From the NCBI RefSeq assembly GCF_037975245.1, contig NC_092569.1:20329001-20393000 (forward strand): 64,000 nucleotides of DNA, written 5' to 3'. Below are positions 24,001 through 38,000 of the stretch, one piece after another; position 1 is the first letter of the stretch, and every line of letters starts with the position of its first letter. The position numbers and the translations under genes were made by a program. Source of the DNA: Apostichopus japonicus. Its lineage: Eukaryota > Echinodermata > Holothuroidea > Aspidochirotida > Stichopodidae. The notes under the pieces are model-generated. The model saw only the letters and a list, made by a program, of their open reading frames with translations. It did not search any database and was not told the DNA's origin.

Positions 24001-25600
24001 TAGGAAATGAGTTAGAAACAGATTTAACTAACATGTCTTGGAGTTGATATCTACAGTTTATCAATACTGCGCAAAAATAATGTATGCTGAAAAGTATTAT
24101 CGTCTACTTGAAAAGAAAATTAATGTACCCTTCCATGCCTGTTGCGACCATCGTGTGATGTAATAGGATGTTCTTTTTAATATGTTTTTATTTTCACTTC
24201 TTTATCAAAGTTTCACAAGCTTTGAGACAATGAAATAGATATGTGTTTTCCCCAAAAACTAGACCCATGTTGATATTAATAACCAAAGATGAGATCTTTA
24301 TTTCATTCACCTACTGAAAAACTCAAAGCAAATATCATAAATAACCGTTGCCACATATTTATTTGGTTGCGTACCCCTGCATTGTGCCTATATTCGAACC
24401 TCTTCTCCTCCCCCACCTCTTCTCAAATTTAGGTAGATTAGATCAACAAATACAAATGTCCATCCTAAAACCAAGTGCAAACATGACTATAAACTGAATT
24501 TTTGTGGGACTCTAGACTTATGCTACCATGTGATATTATACGGGCAACCCCCCTCCCCCCACCACCCACCCATACAACAGTCTTGGTGAAGACAATGGAT
24601 CGAGGAATAAATGTTTGGAATACTCATTCTGTTTCACTTCTTTCTTTTTATGCCAATAGTACAACACAGAGTGCAGCTGTAAGACTACAGATACAGCCAA
24701 GATACACAGTTAACCACGTTCTGCTATAAACACTAACCAACTTTTACACGCGTATAGACCGCTTGAATTTGATACTATTTATTCAATATCCTGAGTAAGT
24801 ACACTCCAAGGATACAATAGGCAATTTAAGTAGTGTCCTACATGTGAAAGCAATATATGATTCCACATGTATAGTGTATACTGCATTAGTATACAACGTC
24901 AATGAACTTTGACCGTAACGATGGTGTTGGCGATGACAATGATAATGAGAATGAAACCATGGTAAGGAAGTGATGATCTGGATGTTAAGATGAGGCCGAT
25001 GAATAAAATAATGATAGACCAGTGAGGAAGCTTAAAACAACGAAGACGACTTCGCAGATAACGATGGTGAGGATAGGGATGACGAGGATGAAGATGATGT
25101 TACAAAGATGGGGAACGCGTCAAAGAGGAGGACGGCGAAATTGATGACAGTGGTACGATGAATATGAAGATAAGAATAAATATTGTTACAAGGATGAGGA
25201 TAAGATGAGTATGATAACGGTATATATGATGACGTTGATGACGATGAGGAAATCGAAAACGATGAAGTGGGTGACGACGTAGGTGCAGATGATAATGACG
25301 ATTGCGATGATCATACGATGATGTCGAAAGTACAAACAATCAATGGATTGGTTAAAATGTCACGTTAATAAGGAAAGTGTTATAAATTGATTAATTCTTA
25401 TCATATTGGATTAACATGTGACTTGTTCAGTACAATTTCAGCCAAGAATAGTCAAACAAACCACCATTGCCTGAAAACTGCAAATCTCTTGTTTCCATGC
25501 CAATATGTTATTTACTTTTTATTTAAAATGACGTGTCATTAGTTACGAAGAGCCAAATGACAAAATAGACATTAATATCAGCTGAGCGATCTAATTGGCT
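21086..25600. other. Non-genic DNA upstream of FReD gene 2
   Basis: Collinear with 610-5380. Contains the expanded CCGT microsatellite and a GAT-rich tract at 24890-25330. About 280 bp present in unit 1 are missing at about 22497. Confidence 0.6.
23579..23671. repeat. CCGT microsatellite, unit 2 (expanded)
   Basis: About eleven uninterrupted GTCC units, then imperfect CCAT/CCGT repeats. Unit 1 has about four units at the same place. Confidence 0.85.
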
Positions 25601-25739
25601 GTTTAAAAGCCGTACACGACCGTAATTATACCATCATGCCACTTCATATTGTTAACATCCTTTAAGTACGTCGCAGTTCTTGATCTGGAGTTTGAAGTTT
25701 CATATCATTTTACCGAGGTTTGAATCAGGAAACAGAAAC

Positions 25740-25794
25740 ATGAAGTCCACCGTTATTTTGCTTTTGACCGTAGCTTATGTAGCCCTGATCAGAG
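25740..25794 (+). CDS. FReD gene 2 exon 1: signal peptide
   Basis: Encodes [18 protein letters not shown], identical to gene 1 in protein. Donor AGAG|GTAAGC, phase 1. Confidence 0.82.
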
Positions 25795-25970
25795 GTAAGC
25801 CTATTTTGGTTTCTCCTTAATGTTACTTAATGTCCATTCATCTGTAAAGCAGTGTAATGTGAAATATATTGGCTAGTTCACTTCTTCGTTTAATGTTTAT
25901 ATTGTAATAAAAATCCTCCCATTGAATTTTTTTTTATATATATGCCTTTTAATACTACCTTGTATTATCC

Positions 25971-26061
<91 letters not shown>

Positions 26062-29000
26062 CATTGATACCTACCTTAGTTGACATAAGAAATGAAGCTC
26101 GAGTTTTATGAAGTTCATAGATTTTATTTTTATGGCATTGCATTTCGAACAGTACCAATAAATCTACTCAAAGGATTGATGGCTAAGAAAACGTATAATA
26201 TCCCATATACGTTTTACTACAAACTTCACACAAAATTGTGTCTTTGTTAGATCGACTTATATATTGAGTATATTGTAAAGTTGTCTAATTCTGAGCCAGG
26301 GCAAGCCATATTTACAAATGACTGAATAGCCACTCGGTCTTAATTAGAAATCTGTACGGTTACAATTATTATAGTAATCAAATGTATATAGTTTTATTCC
26401 GTTTGATACAGAATCTCACGAACCTTTAGGTACAGAAGCCCTTAATTTCGAAATCTAAGCTACCTTTTAGACACATGATTTTATCATATGTTGACGCCTT
26501 TTATGGTACATGGACTAACTTTATATTATAGTTATGAGTATTTTATAGTAACCTTTTATTAGTTCAGAGTAGTTTTTAATTCATTTAATACGTGTTTGAT
26601 ACCTAAATAGCAAAACTATCAATGTTATGGATTGAATATCATTTCAAAAGATTACTATGGAATTTTCCAATTGGCATGTTACACTGATAGAGAGGTAATT
26701 CTATGCGACGAAGCCTTGGTGATCAATTGTTTTTTTCAAATCATTTAACTATTTGCTCGTTAAACTGAATCATTTGGTAGCAAGTTTAGTTCTTCTGATC
26801 AATGAAAGTCTCATTTTAAGTGATTTTTTTAGCTTAAAATTGATCAATGAAAAGTGAGAAAAACAACTGCAGTATGGGTTGACTGTGTTTGTCTCAAAGC
26901 ACTGGTTTAATGTTCTGTTTTGTAATCAAAGTTTATTTTGCACAAATTTAAATATATTCCGATGGCAGAGGTTGATTTGTCAATAAACGTACAGGAAATT
27001 TCCTGCATATTTAGATCAAAATCACATCCTTACAGTATTTTTTATGACGAAGAAAGGATTACATTTTCAAATTTGATTGTATTTTGTGAATGTATCTAGC
27101 GAAAGATGAGTGAATGGTGTCGTCACATCAACTCAACTGGAAATTTCTTTATTTTCGTTGTAAAGCTGAACTTACTTATTTCGCAGAGGCCAAACATATT
27201 TCTACAAAAATAAAGTTGTTTTTTTCTTTAGCGTAAAATGAGCCGATAAAAAGTACAAAAGAAAAACAAGCTTTATGGGTTGACTGTGTATGTCTCATAG
27301 CACTGGCTTGATGTTATATGTTGTAGTCATTTTTTTTTGTATATATATAATTATATTCCGATGACAGAGGTTGATATGTCAATAATCGTACATGGAGTTT
27401 TCTGCATATTTAGATCTAAATCACATCGTTAAAGCATATTCTATGGCGAAGAAAGGAACATTTTCAAATTTGATTGTATTTTGTTAATGTATCTAGCACA
27501 TGATGCGTGAATGGTGTCGTCACAGTTAACTATGCTGCAAATATGAAAATAAAATGATTGTTTTTACAGTCATTCTAGATTAACACAAGTAGCAAAGCTT
27601 CATCGACCGACGAGGTAGCGAAAATTGACATTCAAGTGCAAATCCATAATTATATATTTAAAAAGTGAATATTTCGAAAATAAAAAATCGATATACATTC
27701 AATAACATTGGTATTGTACTGTATTGTAACTCCATGAATGATCGATACTGAAATCGAGGTAAAGAAATATTTTTTAAGTACTCTTTCAAATTGCTTTTAT
27801 CCACATTGAACAGCTCGTGACTCTGACGTTCGTGGACACTTTAAATGCACAAACAAAGTCGCAGAGAAGGAAGACATGCAGGTACATACTACAAATGAAG
27901 GTAAGATGGACGGTGTGAACCTTTCTTCTAGTTTACGGACAATTTCATTGTAGAAACCGTTTCATCAAATTATACAAAATATTTCAGGCTTGATAATATA
28001 GAAAAAATAATTTTAATATGTTACATTAAAAGCACACGCGTCAGTTAGAATTGTTTTACTTGTACTTAAACCATCAATGAATCATTAAAAAGAACATGCC
28101 TAATGGACTAAAATGACCTTGTTTTCCCCTTTTCTTCACTAGGCAACCATCTCTTAACAAATTAAAAGGCCATTAAAATATCATTTTACACCAAAAATGC
28201 GATATCTACCTAATGAGTGGAATGAATGTTATACGCCACTTACCTTGGCATACTAGTAAAAAATTTACAAACACCTTACTAAAGCAGAATATCTCCAAAA
28301 GGAACGATAATTTTTGCCAGCTGTCTTATCGTACAGACAAGCATTTCTGTCGTCTAAGACAGAAACGACCATTAGACTTACATCTTAATTAATACCATTG
28401 GCGACTCAGCATCTATATCTCAATTTGTAGGCCAGCTATCAATTTCCGTCATTTTTGTTTTGAAATTTACTATCGACGACAGAACAAATATGTTATGTGT
28501 TCTCAGTATATGAACATGTATCCCAACAAAGCACCCAAGTATATATAAGCAGTTTTTATTGTAACATCAGATTATTCAGCGTGGATTAGTTTCTGATTTT
28601 AAACGTCACCATGCTTGATTCAATCAAGAACCCTCTCACTCACAAAAAAAAAAATATCTTACCACCCCACCCCCACCAACACCCCCACCCCCACCACCTC
28701 CTCCGATTCGCCTAATTGGGAAAATTTCTAGAAAATCAGACATTAAGTAAACTATAGAAGCATTTGGAAATTATTCATAATTCTGTTTCACTCCTTTCTC
28801 CCTTGATATTAAACGTATTCTAGTTACAAGTGCACTTGGTTCAGATAATGAGGTTACCTTGCCGTTGACACCACGCCATACACCACGCATAGAATATTTA
28901 ATCAATTCATTGGAGAGTCGTATATAAACTGCTCTGGTCCGTTGAGATGAACATTGCCCCAAATACCTTACATTTGAATCCTTTCTTGGCATTGTAGAAC

Positions 29001-32000
29001 ACTTCTTACTTTTGTTTTGTTTTGCCTGTAATACTTTCATTGTGAAACTTAGTCATCATGTTTAACACGGGCCGAGAATATTTTTCCCAAACAGGTTTGC
29101 AATTGTGTGTAAATATAGTCGCTCATGATTGGTCGGAAAAGTTACGTCATAACAATGAAATCTTCACTTCTAGGTTATCAAAATGTCTGCATCCATTCGT
29201 TGCAACGAAGATATACCCGTTCAAAATTACCCGCAGCTTTTCGTAAATATATGTAGATGTGTTTTAAATTGGTTTAGACATATTGAGCCCACTAGTATTT
29301 TATGATCTACTTTGATCGAAGATTTCTGTGAAGGCATTAATCGATAACATCGCACAGTGAAAGTTTCGTACAGGGGTACATAACACATGCGCTGTAGGCC
29401 TATATGTATTAAAACTATGTATAGTAAAGGCTTCACAATTGACGCACCCCGTAATTGACGCACCTTCAATTATTACTAGCAACGATACAGCAGGCCACTT
29501 AAACTTTTTGCAGTCAAGCAGAGTTACATATTTCACGAGTTTGAATTCATTTCAGCTATTTAATGACCAAACTGTGGTACTTTATAAGCTTTTAACACCC
29601 TTCCCCTAGTTTTGCACGTATTTTGGGCATTTGGAAATCTCACACCCTAAAAATAACCAAACGACCTCGTGGCTCTAAATCGGGATTAAAGCACAAAAGA
29701 CATACCCCGTCTTTGAGTACTGCACCAAACTAGCCTATTCAAAGCATTCTCAGTGAACTTCGACCTGTGAATCAATCGTCACGCACCGTCCGGCCTCGAG
29801 TGTTGACTCTTGTTGACTGCATTAAACCGATTGAAACTGTCATTGGGTATCACCCTCTTTGTTCGGATGTTAATTTGAATAAAAATCAGCTGAGCGTCAT
29901 TCGTCAAATCCCACGTGAGGATGCTTTTGTGACCAAGTTAAAACTTCAATGTTCTCTGTGGAACGCGAGATCGATCCGAGAGAAAACCGGGGCCTTGATA
30001 GGCTCAATTTTAGAAAATGGAACGGATATTTTTCTGCTCACTGAAACATGGCTCAAAAACCAAAACGATCCGACGCTTGGAGACCTCCGCTTGAGTTTGT
30101 CTGGTTACGACGTTACCCACTTCCCGAGAGCTCAACGGAGAGGAGGCGGTGTCGCCTTTATTACACGTAAAAATCTAACATTGAAACGGCATCCTTCGAC
30201 AAAGTTCAAGTCGTTCGAACACGGCATTGTTGACATTCGCACCTCTTCTGAGCTCCTACGTACTGTGTTAGTGTACCGGCCGCCACCTTCAGTCAGTAAT
30301 AAATCCTCGTCGATATCGCATTTTCTCCCGGACTTCTCTACATTAATGGAGAATATTCTCGACAGTCCTGGTTACCTTCTGATTACTGGTGATTTTAACT
30401 TTCACTGTGATGACCCAAACGACACAGACCATCGGAAATTCGCTGATTTACTGTCACGATTGTGCTTACGCCAATTGGTCTCTGGAGCCACGCACAAAAG
30501 CGGTCATACATTAGACCTGATCATCACGCGCGAGTCGGATACCATCGTGTCTAATTGGATTGTGGGACCTAGGATGATGTATGACCACCACTGCATTCAC
30601 TTCGGCCTAAACGTTCGCCGTCCGCGTGGATATTGAACGCCGCCATCTCTCGGGAATTGACACTGAAGTTCTGGCGAAGAAACTGGAGGAAGCTTACACT
30701 ACAGTTAGCGTATCGACGAATGTGTCAATTTAGGGGTATGAAAGAACTTGACACGGCAAACATTTTGTGATCAAATTCTGCTCAATTGTATAGTGCATAA
30801 GCACAGAATCTTAAATATTTTGAGATCATAACATTTCTGAGGAACTACTCATATGAAAAACACATACAGTTGAGTGATTTGGATTTTTCCTTGATAGTCA
30901 TCGTTGAACTTAAGTGCGTCAATTATGAGCCCACCATGCTACACAGTGCAGTGACGGAAATATATCATACTGTATGCTATACTGTTTTGCGTATATTCAT
31001 TCAAGACTACTCGCGTCGTGAAGATGATTTTGGTGTAGGCCTACCCATTCCACGAAACGAATTCTGTTTCAATAGAACGGCTGACGAATCTTGGATGACG
31101 TAAACACGAACCCGATAGAATGTAGCGTATGTATCATAAGTAAGGTCAACATGTTGTCCAACCATTAAAAGTAAAGTTAGGGCGTTTGCAGGGAAACCGC
31201 GTAACAAGACTTCATTAAGTGTCAGTGTGTAACTCAGTGAATGCCTTCGAACTTCCAAGCGATGGTCATTATTGATGCTGACGTCACGAGCAATTGATTG
31301 GCTGAAAATTCCGTGATTGCAAACCTGTTTGGGAAAAAAAAATCGCACACGGGCCTAGGCTGGATGTAACAATGTTGTAGGAATATAGCCATATACCTAG
31401 GCTATCATGTGATTTTACAATATAATTAAGGACTTCAAGCGATATTACCCTCACCCTATAATATGTTTGGTGAAGACAGTGGATCAAAGAAGATCAAACA
31501 ACGAGTATTTTGAATACTAATTCCGTTTCACTCCTTTCTTACATGTACTTACACATATTAGTTCCCAGTGGACCTAACACCACGCCATACGCTACGACAA
31601 AAGAGGAACAGGACATATCTACTACCAAGGATGGTAGGCTTGTTTGTTAATTTTGTTTAGAAATATTTAATTTATTCCCCACCTCCCCCAGTAAAAAAAA
31701 AAAAAAAAAATGTGCAATTTTCTGTTAGTTAATGTACCTAAAGGAGAAGTAAGCCTAAAGACCATTGATTACATTATACACTTACTTTCATGGTTATCAT
31801 AGGATAAAGATGCCCCCACCCCCCTTACCCATATTAATAATAATTTCAATCTGTTTAGAAAATATCCGTGTGTTTAATATTGCGAGATCTGTACACTGTT
31901 TGGCACTTAAGGCAAGAGCACCCGACCATAGAACATTTTTGGTGAAGACAGCAGATCAAATAGAGAACGTTTGGAATGCTAATTCTGTTTCATTCATTGC

Positions 32001-35000
32001 TACCATGACATTACTCACATTCTAGTTACCAGTGAACCTGGTTCAAGTAATGAGGGTACCTCGCTTCCGGTTGACGCCACATCATACACCACGATCCGTA
32101 CAAACTGCCTTACGAGTAATGGCAGTGTTATTCAGGTAAGAATTAGTAATAGCTATGTTTCGATAATGTTTCGATGTAGTTCAAATTTTTAAATGTTAAT
32201 AGCTTTGCTATTCTTTACTTTCATTAGCCAAGTTTAATTTAAGAATTATTAGAATGCAACTTATTGAAAGTTTCAGTCCACTGTTGCGTTTTACATGTGA
32301 GTAATACAAATTCGAAAAATGGATAAAGAAATGATGGGAGCCAGATGGAAACATTAAATATTTGTTCATTAACCTTTATTTTCAAGTTATATAATAACCT
32401 AATCGATAAGCCTGATTGTACAGTTGTTGACAATATACGGCAGATTTTGGTTTCAAGTTGTTTGTAGAATTGACGTGACATATTTTTTTGTTAACAACGG
32501 AAATATCATTATATCTGCTTAGAAAAATGTACCGTTGCACTCGTTGTTCTTGGTAAAGAAGACACAGAAAACACGTACAACAAAGACAAAGGTTTTATCA
32601 ACTGTACCATGAAACAAATATCAGTGAAGTGATTTGCGAGCTAATTTGGACCGTTATGTGTCTACCCAGATACAGTAAAGTAAAACTGCATCTTGACTTA
32701 GCGATTAGTGTGAAGTTAGTCTTTTTCTGAACAAGCTATATCATCTTCACGCAACCGCTCAATTTAGTCAAGTTGATTTCACGCTGTTAGAACCATTTGA
32801 ATTTATAATAAGTTTTTGTGCATTTGGAATACAGACAATTGTATCCTACATAATTTAATCTAAGATGATATTTTAAACCTAACTTGGAATCTTTAAAGAG
32901 GTTTAACAAGATTGCACAATTTCTTGTACGAGTTTGGTAGAATAAAATAAAATTAAATCAATAAAGTAGCTATAATTATTAGTATTCTTTCTCTTAACTT
33001 TTTGGAGTGTTGATTTTGGTTATGCCATATTATGATAATTACAATGCAAAATAAAGCTTGAGGGTGGAATTCTGTTCTCTTCTTGCAAATAAAATATTAT
33101 TTAAGTACAAGTTTATTTGAATGGTGTGTGTGTCTGTTTGCATTGTTTCGTCTTGTATTTGAAAAAAAAAAGTTTTAATTAACCATTTCTCTCTGCTGGT
33201 ACAAGATTGAAGATAGTTTATTGATAGTATATTGCATACAGTGAACCACAGATCCCTAATTATATGTTTTGTCTTTCAAATGTTTATGTCCTATATTTCC
33301 TGTCGGTTTCATTTAAATCACATTTTAACTTTTGAACTCTTATGACTTGATTTCTCTTTTGATTCAGAATGGTTCACTTCTCGTGAATGAAGACTGTACA
33401 AGGATTTCAACCTGTGATAACGGAGTGATGAACTACAATGATCTCTACCAGTGTAGCTCTGATGCGGTTTGTGAAGTCCGTAACGATGTACGCAAATGTT
33501 ACTGCATGAGTGGTTACCATGGTAATGGAGTGAATTGTACAAAACACATGGCCGACTGTAAGTATTGGTACGATGCTGGAAACACTACTAATGGTATTTA
33601 TACCATCAAACCAACTAACTGGAGTGGAGCATCATTTGATGTTTCCTGTAATATGACTGACGGAGGAGGATGGACGGTAAGTCTAGTATGACATCCTATA
33701 GTATAGATGATATATTGTATATGTATAATATGACTGACGGAGGAAGATGGACGGTAAGTCTAGTATGACATCCTTTAGTATATACGATATATAGCATATG
33801 TATTATATGACTGACAGAGGAGGATGGACGGTAAGTCTAGTATGACATCATATAGTATATACGATATATAGTATATGTATAATATGACTGACGGAGGTGG
33901 ATGGACGGTAAGTCTAGTATGACATCATATAGTATATACGATATATAGTATATGTATAATATGACTGACGGAGGTGGATGGACGGTAAGTCTAGTATGAC
34001 ATCCTATAGTATAGACGATGTATTGTATGTATAATATGACTGACAGAGGAGTATGGACGGTAAGTCTACTTTGACATCCTATAGTATAGACGATATATTG
34101 TATATGTATGGTATGACTGACGGAGGAGGATGAACGGTAAGTCTAGTATGACATCCTATAGTATATACGATATATAGTATATGTATAATATGACTGACGG
34201 GGAGGATGGACGGTAAGTCTATAGTATGACATCCTATACTATAGACGATATATTGTTTATGTATAATATGGCGGACGGAGGAGGATGGACGGTAAGTCTA
34301 TAGTATGACATCTTATTGTATAGACGATATATTGTATATGTATAATATGACTGACGGAGGAGTATGGACGGTAAGTCTAGTATGACATCATGTAGTATAT
34401 ACGATATATTGTATATATTTAATATGACTGACGGAGGAGGATGGGCGGTACGTCCAGTATGACATCCTATATTATAGACGATACATTGTATAATATGACT
34501 GACGGAGCAGGATGGACGGTAAATCTATTATAACTGCCTTTAGTATAGACGGTATATTTGATTTTCACTAGAGAGGGGAGGTGTGACACTAAACCCAAAC
34601 AGCAACCCTATTCCACTCAAACAAACCCCACCCCAACACAACCGCACCCAGACACCACCACAACCCCGTATATGCTCACCGTCTACAGTTTTACAGTGTA
34701 AAACTGTTCCTCTTTGCGTTATGATTTTCTACATTACTCATTGAGGTTGTAAAAAGGCATAATCATTTTCTTTTTTCATTTTAATTCATTGCATAATTTA
34801 CACTTACACTTTCCTTTACATCCTTTGACCACATAACCTGTGCAGTGGCGGAGCGTCCAAACAGTCAGCTGGAGCGGATGCCCCCCCCCCCCCCCCCCTG
34901 ACGGACTCAAATGGACTGCGGGCGACCTTTTCAGCTCTTAACCACTTTTTACTTATTCACGATTATTGACTTTTTTATTGCGCTCTCATCTATAAATATT

Positions 35001-38000
35001 GACATTTGTCACATTTTGTTGGTCTAATTTGGAGATGACACCTATTTAATTCTTCGTTTATCTGCAAATTAGCCAGGCCCGAAAAGGGTCATTTCCTGCG
35101 ATCTAGGGATTGTCTTTACTTAAAACAAATGTGTACGCTACGCGCCAATCTGTGGTGGCGCTCCGCTTAGATAGGGTTGAAAGCGCCCCTTCAGACCATT
35201 CTCGCCCCCCCCCCCTGACCAATACCCCTAGCTCCGCCACTGAACCTGTGGCGTTTTACGTTGATGAGTAATGCACTATAAGCGATCAGAATATGATATC
35301 CTATTTACACATGTGTAAGGTTGTGGGCATTTTTGACCTTATTACGTCATAGCTCACGTAGGAACCACATTTATTTTGTCATTTTAACATATACAACAAT
35401 GGGCCATATGCAGTTTTCACCTCTTGGAGTTTCACCTCTGACCTTGTGCGCTAAGATGAACGTCTTTTCTTTTCCGGATTGAGAATGGGGGAGAAGTTGC
35501 TGACATCTTTAATTTAGACAACCACATGCATGTAATTTAGTTGCTCGCTTCAATATTTGAGAATAAATAACTTTTCTTTTAAAAGAAACTGGTTTTACAG
35601 TTTCAGTATTATATTTCTCTCCCCCCATCAATCAGGTATTCCAACGTCGCGTTAATGGTTCTGTTGATTTCAATCGGACCTGGATCAGCTACAAAGGAGG
35701 CTTTGGTGATGTCAGTCATGAGTTTTGGTTGGGTAACGAAAAACTGTATCACCTCACCAACCAAGGCAATTATCAACTCCGGGTTGACTTTGTGAACAGA
35801 AGTGGTAATCCATTCTATGCTAAATTTGACCGGTTCCGTATCAACAATGAAAGTGACAACTATCGACTGTCTAGAATTGGAAAATACAGCGGAAATGCAG
35901 GTTTGTGAACAGTTAGGCTATTGTGTGATTAGATAATCAATGCTCAAACGTCGTAAAACAAATATACTCATGTCGGCCATGTTAATGATGCATTCGTGGT
36001 GATAATCAAAGAGTAATATATATTAGTATAACCGTATATATTCTATAGCGTCGGTGAGGTAACACCGATCGGTAGAGGGCACATACGGTATTTACAGGCT
36101 GGGATAATGATTTATTGATTTATAAAGATAGTCTATGGAGCCTAGCAAAAATAAGTGACTGCGATATAATCGATTAAGCAAATTCAAGTTGATTTTCCCA
36201 TGATTTATTTCTCTCCTTCTTCTCTGAAATTAATACGATGTAATCAGAATTTAAATCCAATCAGTTAAAGTAAAGTTGTCGTTGCCTTTATTAAAATATC
36301 AATGTGAAACCCTTCTGATTAGAATGATAATGTCGGGGCAATGGCAACAAGCCCGCCCTAGAAACTCAAGGGGGACTAACATGATGATACGATGTATTCA
36401 AACCTGTGATTGGTGGACAAAAGAACACCTCTAAAATAATAAGTATTAATTAGCACATCGCTCAAGCGAGCTATTCCTAAGTAAAGCCAAACAATCGATC
36501 AAAAAAAATCGATAAAAAAATAAATAATGTAAAAGATATTATTTTCTTAACTTGTTCGAAATATTCGGGCGTGAACAAGTTAGTGAGCACGTTCCAGTGA
36601 TAAATGTAATGGGGCTTAAAGGAGCTTACATGGTACATTAAATATATTACAGACTGCAATACATACTGACACTATCCCTGATAATTTTCACGATACATTC
36701 GCTACAGTAGTTTTGTTACCAATATGATTTTGTGGAAATATCCGTTTGAACTTACTTATGTATGTTTCTACAGACCATACACAGATATACGCTAATGCTG
36801 AAGGGACAATAAGTCAACAATGTTACAATATCCGTTGAAGCAGGATACGTCTTAATATAAAATCACTCTCGTAGGACGAATCCAGATCAATTTAGAGTTT
36901 TATACTAAGCCTATGATAGCAATTAAATCTACCGCCACATCTTTACAGTCCACGGAAGCTTTGAAGGCGCTCCCAATCTTATGTTAATATTAAGAAGAAG
37001 AAAAGAGGAAACCATATGTTTCGGTTGACGTACGTGACACGTTAAGATCGTAGGATAATATAGACAGATGGAGAAGTATATTCATTATAATATAAATAAT
37101 AATTTGTGAATAGAATCTTTCAATATACTGGTAATATTTGTATGTCGAACATGTTTGGACTAAGTCTGGCAATTTATTTCTGTATACGTAAGCTGCAAGT
37201 TGTCATACCATGGTAATACACGTTATAATAATAATAATTAAATATTTCACACAAGTTTTATCAAAGATAGTGATTTGTTTACATTGATTTCGCTTACGTA
37301 AATTATGAGTAACTCCTTACCCGTATAAAGTTTGCATTTTATTATCACTTTTATGTTTATAATTTTATTTTGTTTTTTTGTTTTAATTGATGGCATTAAA
37401 TAAAAATAATCTTTCCGTATTTTAGACAGTAATCTTAAAAAGTATACAGACCAAGCGTTTAGCAGTTTGTCGGCATATTAAAAATTAAAACAATGTTAAA
37501 TAACAATGTCTTTTGGACCATATTCAAGTTTACTGTTAGTAACTCAAATGCAGGTTTAGCGGGAAGAAATTCAATTTTGGAGTGGGAAGAAGGGGGGGGG
37601 GGTCGGAGTGCAAAACCTTCCAGGGACAGAGAGGCATGTGACATTGGGAAAATCACGTCCGTGAGAAAGAACCTATGTCAATTTTAGTTTTTGTTTTTCA
37701 ACGGCACATTATTTGTCATTAAAATTGTAATTAAGTTGTCAAAATTGAGTATTTTCACAAACATTGGAGGGGTGAGAGATTCATCCCCAGCCGTGCGCCC
37801 GGAACCTCTTCCCTGTAATTTTGTTTTATCTTTGATCTTCACACATTATAATATGATAATAGAGATTGGATAGTTGATAATTCGATAAATCGTGATGTTT
37901 TGAGATAATTTCCCAACTATGATGCATACTACTTTATCACGACATTGATTTTTTGTTTTACTTTCAACTCAATATACATTACTATAATTAAATGCTTACG

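Larger units (their letters stand above)
29074..31346. mobile_element. TIR DNA transposon in gene 2 intron 2, interrupted by LINE fragment
   Basis: Counterpart of 9208-10561. Same 9-bp duplication ACACGGGCC at 29065-29073 and 31347-31355. The TIRs are slightly decayed: the left end is GAGAATATTTTTCCCAAAC, the right end has lost a T. A LINE endonuclease segment replaces 107 bp of its interior. Confidence 0.82.
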
